A stretch of 64,000 bases of DNA. Source: Tardibacter sp963781025. Lineage in GTDB: Bacteria > Pseudomonadota > Alphaproteobacteria > Sphingomonadales > Sphingomonadaceae. A program made the translations under genes and the position numbers. The notes under the pieces were generated by a model. That model had not been told where the DNA came from. It saw only the letters and a program-made list of their open reading frames with translations, and did no database searches. The DNA lies in assembly GCA_963781025.1 (NCBI GenBank), contig CAWADU010000003.1:1612001-1676000 (forward strand), in the 5' to 3' direction. Position 1 is the first letter of the stretch. Each line of letters begins with the position of its first letter. Shown piece by piece: positions 60,855-64,000 of this stretch.

Positions 60855-61514
60855 ATGAGCAGCCAGGCTGTCCGAGACCGATTGGAAGCGCTAATTGCAG
60901 CCAAGGGAGAGGATTATTCCTCGATATCCCGCCTGCTGGGGCGCAATTCGGCGTACATCCAGCAATTCATCAAACGCGGTGTTCCCAAGCGCTTGTCGGA
61001 GGACGACCGCAAACTGATCGCGCGTTATTTCGGTGTGCCGGAAACCGATCTGGGCGGCCCGGCAGCCGATGGTCCGGCTGATGCGCCCCTTTCCGGTTTC
61101 ACTCTGGTGCCGCGTTTTGACGTCGGCGCTTCTGCGGGTTCGGGCGCGCTTCCGGACGAGGAACGGCTGACGGGCAGTCTCGCCTTTCGCAGCGACTGGC
61201 TGCGCCGGGTGGCATCAAACGGCTCCCCGGCCTTGTCCGTCATCAAGGTCACGGGCGATTCGATGCTGCCGACGCTATCGGACGGCGATGAGATATTGGT
61301 CGATTCAGCCGACGGCGCCGATCGCCTGCGGGACGGCATCTATGTCATTCGCGCCGATGGGGCTGTGATGGTCAAACGCCTGGCGGTCAGCCCGGCCGGT
61401 CACAGCTTTACCGTCACCAGCGACAATCCGGCCTATCCGCCCTGGACGGGGCTCGATCTTCGCGCCGTCACCATCATCGGGCGTGTCGTATGGATGGGAC
61501 GCCGGATCAGCTGA
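60855..61514 (+). CDS. S24-type (LexA/CI-like) transcriptional regulator
   Basis: A 219-aa protein with an N-terminal helix-turn-helix (about 4-62; LIAAKGEDYSSISRLLGRNS) and a C-terminal S24 peptidase-like domain. The catalytic Ser136 is in VTGDSMLPT and Lys174 in AVMVKRL. A linker segment GASAGSGALP (about 91-100) holds a possible Ala-Gly cleavage site. Such proteins are SOS- or stress-inactivated repressors. It is not LexA itself: LexA starts differently and this protein lacks the LexA-type wing. There is no clear ribosome-binding site. It probably controls itself and the divergent small-gene pair. Confidence 0.85.
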   Translation: MSSQAVRDRLEALIAAKGEDYSSISRLLGRNSAYIQQFIKRGVPKRLSEDDRKLIARYFGVPETDLGGPAADGPADAPLSGFTLVPRFDVGASAGSGALPDEERLTGSLAFRSDWLRRVASNGSPALSVIKVTGDSMLPTLSDGDEILVDSADGADRLRDGIYVIRADGAVMVKRLAVSPAGHSFTVTSDNPAYPPWTGLDLRAVTIIGRVVWMGRRIS

Positions 61515-61518
61515 CCCG

Positions 61519-61698
61519 CTATCCTGCGGGACGGCGAACCAGCCAGTGGATGATCGCCGCGGCCGCCCCCGTGGCCAGCCCGCCCAATATGCCGAGGCTG
61601 GGCTGTCCGACATAGATGCCGATGCCCGCCCCTGTCAGCAGGGCGATGGTTATAAAGATGCCGCCACCCAGGCCGGCGCCGTCGTGCTTTTCGGTCAT
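61519..61698 (-). CDS. Small membrane protein, unknown
   Basis: A 59-aa protein starting MTEKHDGAGLGGGIFITIAL, with two hydrophobic segments (about 12-28 and 33-52) and a basic end WLVRRPAG. The ATG at 61698 follows AGGGA; the longer frame upstream is not supported. It ends 4 bp after the convergent S24-regulator stop. Gly/Ala-rich spans suggest a small helical hairpin. No family is recognised. Confidence 0.6.
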   Translation of the reverse strand: MTEKHDGAGLGGGIFITIALLTGAGIGIYVGQPSLGILGGLATGAAAAIIHWLVRRPAG

Positions 61699-61830
61699 CG
61701 GCTTCCCTTGGCATGCCTGACATCCATCCGCCAGCCGTTCACCGCCGATTTCATTACGGCCCGGCGCAGTTGGCACGTGATTACCTTTGTCTTTCTTCCG
61801 CTTGACGCAGAAAGCCTATAGACAGGCGGA

Positions 61831-63816
61831 ATGCAGTTTCCTCGGGCAGCGGCGGTCGCCGTCCTTCTTTCCGGCTTCCTCTCGTGCCGCCCCGCCCTGG
61901 CGCTACAGTCCGGTTCAGCGGACGCCCTCGTGCCGCCGTTGAGAACCGACGAGCTTTCGCCGGATTCGCCGCTCGCGCCGCTGCCGGACCTGGAGGTGCC
62001 CTGGCCGGAGATCGAGGACAACGCGCCCATTCCAGGAGCGGCGCCGTCCGTCCAGAACGGCGGCGACGAGGTGGAACGCCGCTATTCCGTGCACATCGAC
62101 GGGCTGGACGCGCTGCCAAAGAACGACGTCCAACAAGAGTTCGACAAGCTGTCCTCGCTCAGGCGCGAGGCCGAAAAGGATGCCGAGGCCAATGCGGCGC
62201 AAATCGACCGGCGCGCGCGCGAGGACGCCCAGCTTCTCGATGACCTGCTGCGGGCGCGCGGCTATTATGAAGCGCGCGTCGACCGGCTGATCACCGCCGC
62301 GCCAGACGACAAGAACCGCCTGCTCGTGACCCTGACGGCCGATCCGGGAAAGGTATTCACCTATTCCACGGTCGAGATCACCGGCGTCGATCCGGCCCGA
62401 TATGACGAGGTCCGGTCCCAGCTCAAGCTACAGTCCGGGGATGCCGTCGACGCGTTAAAGACGCAAGGCGCCGAACTGGGGCTCAAGGCCGCGCTTCCCG
62501 CCCGGGGCTATGTGTTTTCGTCGGTCGGAAAGCAGGACATCGTCGTCAACTATGACAGCGAAACGGCGAGCTACGCCATACCGGTCGATACCGGGCCGCT
62601 GGCGCGTTTCGGCGAAATCCGCGTCAAAGGCGACCATATCTTCGGCCCAAAACACGTCGCGCGCATCGCCCGGTTCAAACAGGGCCAGGTTTATGATGCG
62701 ACGGAAGTGGACGATCTGCGACGCGCCATCATCGCTACCGGCTTGATATCGGAAGTCGACATAAAGCCCGTGCGGGGGGCGACGCTTGCCGATCAATCGG
62801 TGTTGGCGGACCTCGACGTCAGCATGAAGGCGGCGCCGATGCGGACGATCGCCGGATCGGTAGGCTATGACACCGGCCAGGGCGCCCGCGCCGAAATAAG
62901 CTGGCAGCACCGCAACCTTATCCGGCCCGAAGGCGCGGTGACCTTTCGTGGCGTGGTCGGCACCAAGGAACAACTGGTCGCGGCCGAGCTTCGCCGTTCG
63001 AACTTCCGGCTGCGCGATCAGGTGCTGACGGGCCGGGTCGCCGTCCAGCGCCAGCGGCTCGCCGCCTATGACGCCGAAACGGTATCGCTCGCAGCGGGGA
63101 TCGAGCGCCAGACGAACATCATCTGGCAAAAAAAATGGACATGGTCCCTGGGCGGCGAAATTTTGGCCTCGCGGGAAAGCGACAATTTCTCCCGCTTCGG
63201 GCTGCCCGATACGCGCACCTATTTTATCGCCGCGGCCCCTGCCCGGCTCGCCTATGACGGGTCGGACGACCTGCTCGATCCGCATCGCGGCTTTCGGCTT
63301 TCGGCGCGCGTATCGCCGGAGCTTTCGCTGCAATCCGGCCAATCGGGCTATATCCGCGCACAGATCGACGGTTCGGCCTATCTTCCCCTGGGTTCGGATA
63401 ATTATGTCCTTGCCGGTCGGGTCCGGTTCGGCCAGATCACGGGCGCATCCATCTTCAGCATTGCCCCTTCACGGCGGTTTTACGCGGGTGGCGGCGGCTC
63501 GGTCCGCGGCTATGGCTATCAAGCGATCGGTCCGAAGGATTTGAACAACGATCCGATCGGCGGGCGCAGCCTGACAGAGGCGGCGATCGAGGCGCGCATC
63601 CGCATCGGCAATATCGGCGTCGTGCCCTTCCTCGATGCAGGGCAGCTCTACACATCCTCAGTGCCCAGATTTTCGAACCTCCATTACGGCGCGGGCATTG
63701 GCCTGCGCTATTATTCCAGCTTCGGACCGATCCGCGTCGATATCGGCAGCCCGATCAATCCGGCTCGCGGCGACGGCCCGATCGCGATCTACGTATCGCT
63801 TGGGCAGGCCTTCTGA
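61831..63816 (+). CDS. tamA: Autotransporter assembly complex protein TamA
   Basis: An outer-membrane Omp85-family protein of 661 aa. A signal peptide (about 1-25), POTRA domains (about 85-330, with GKVFTYSTVEITG and YVFSSVGKQDIVV), and a C-terminal 16-strand barrel. The lid motif GGGGSVRGYGYQAIGP lies near 551-566, and the chain ends in Phe (SLGQAF). TamA inserts or receives substrates and lipids with TamB, encoded directly after it (TGATG overlap). The acidic Pro/Asp-rich segment after the signal peptide is longer than in E. coli TamA. Confidence 0.92.
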   Translation: MQFPRAAAVAVLLSGFLSCRPALALQSGSADALVPPLRTDELSPDSPLAPLPDLEVPWPEIEDNAPIPGAAPSVQNGGDEVERRYSVHIDGLDALPKNDVQQEFDKLSSLRREAEKDAEANAAQIDRRAREDAQLLDDLLRARGYYEARVDRLITAAPDDKNRLLVTLTADPGKVFTYSTVEITGVDPARYDEVRSQLKLQSGDAVDALKTQGAELGLKAALPARGYVFSSVGKQDIVVNYDSETASYAIPVDTGPLARFGEIRVKGDHIFGPKHVARIARFKQGQVYDATEVDDLRRAIIATGLISEVDIKPVRGATLADQSVLADLDVSMKAAPMRTIAGSVGYDTGQGARAEISWQHRNLIRPEGAVTFRGVVGTKEQLVAAELRRSNFRLRDQVLTGRVAVQRQRLAAYDAETVSLAAGIERQTNIIWQKKWTWSLGGEILASRESDNFSRFGLPDTRTYFIAAAPARLAYDGSDDLLDPHRGFRLSARVSPELSLQSGQSGYIRAQIDGSAYLPLGSDNYVLAGRVRFGQITGASIFSIAPSRRFYAGGGGSVRGYGYQAIGPKDLNNDPIGGRSLTEAAIEARIRIGNIGVVPFLDAGQLYTSSVPRFSNLHYGAGIGLRYYSSFGPIRVDIGSPINPARGDGPIAIYVSLGQAF

Positions 63817-64000
63817 TGGACGATACAGCCCTACCGCCGCTCAATCCTCCTGGGGACGGGGAAATCGAAGCCCGGTCCCTGCTCGCCCGGTTGTTATTAT
63901 GGTTCGGCTTCGGGCTTGCATCGCTTGCGCTGTTCGCCGCGGCTCTTGTTGTCGTCCTCGACACCGGACCGGGGAGGCGTTTCATTTCCGACCAGGTCCA
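63816..64000 (+). CDS. tamB: Translocation and assembly module TamB (5' part)
   Basis: The start of tamB, cut by the window end after 61 codons. It reads MDDTALPPLNPPGDGEIEAR followed by a hydrophobic anchor (about 24-50; WFGFGLASLALFAAALVVVL) and DTGPGRRFISDQV, typical of the TamB/AsmA entry. The start overlaps the tamA stop (TGATG), so the pair is coupled. In E. coli TamB is a phospholipid bridge and autotransporter-assembly partner. Confidence 0.9.
   Translation, partial: MDDTALPPLNPPGDGEIEARSLLARLLLWFGFGLASLALFAAALVVVLDTGPGRRFISDQV

Noticed and set aside
1..64000. CRISPR array, prophage, integrated plasmid or rRNA operon
   Set aside because: No regularly spaced repeats, no phage structural or integrase genes, and no rRNA sequence were seen.

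Overview
The window is one stretch of a GC-rich (roughly 64 %) alphaproteobacterial chromosome. Gene content and order point to a sphingomonad (Sphingomonadales): a ribF-ileS-lspA-DUF3035 lipoprotein run, divergent aceA and an ImmA/IrrE-type XRE regulator, a TorF-like Gcw_chp porin beside glnB-glnA, plant-type glutamate-cysteine ligase, and hflK-hflC-degP. Species assignment is inference; there is no rRNA. Almost all of it is core chromosome. I see no prophage, plasmid, CRISPR or intact insertion sequence.

Layout. 0-10 kb: pgeF, prs, a TPR membrane protein, an Atm1/HMT1-type ABC exporter, mlaE-mlaF, alr and dnaB. 10-15 kb: marR-emrA without emrB, a 251-bp MITE-like insertion, purB, an EF-hand protein and radC. 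15-24 kb: ydbH-ynbE-ydbL, an oligopeptide-type ABC importer whose ATPase is frameshifted, a DUF599 protein, leucine-type dehydrogenase and tRNA-His. 24-32 kb: glnB and glnA behind a sigma54-like promoter, DUF1489, the TorF-like porin, an unknown protein, putA, tRNA-Tyr and rlmB. 32-45 kb: a lipoprotein, gshA, rsmE, ubiA, a frameshifted pmbA, a CysQ-like phosphatase, a CoA-binding protein, apbC, hflK-hflC, degP and a DUF853 ATPase. 45-52 kb: a probable six-gene minus-strand run thyA-folA-ribF-ileS-lspA-DUF3035. 52-64 kb: a symporter remnant, a 50-aa ORF, aceA with its divergent regulator, a CDF exporter, bioB, a dipeptide epimerase, MscS, two small unknown proteins divergent from an S24-type regulator, then tamA and the start of tamB.

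How the genes fit together. Three separate loci serve envelope lipid or beta-barrel traffic: MlaE/MlaF, YdbH-YnbE-YdbL and TamA/TamB. Quality control is represented by HflK/HflC, DegP, PmbA and LspA. Nitrogen and carbon supply is represented by PII, glutamine synthetase, PutA, leucine dehydrogenase and isocitrate lyase.

The most notable non-routine signals are: the MITE with perfect 8-bp target duplications and a relic of an IS1595-like zinc ribbon between emrA and purB; two frameshifted genes (an oppDF-type ATPase at its Walker A motif, and pmbA); an eroded C-terminus of a dicarboxylate/amino-acid symporter beside thyA; a short unannotatable-by-length ORF before aceA; a BIME-like palindromic unit upstream of ileS's 3' end; and an S24-regulator/two-small-protein locus with helically phased TTCCT repeats and a perfect palindrome. 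The last is the best candidate for an undescribed regulatory unit, but its function cannot be read from sequence.
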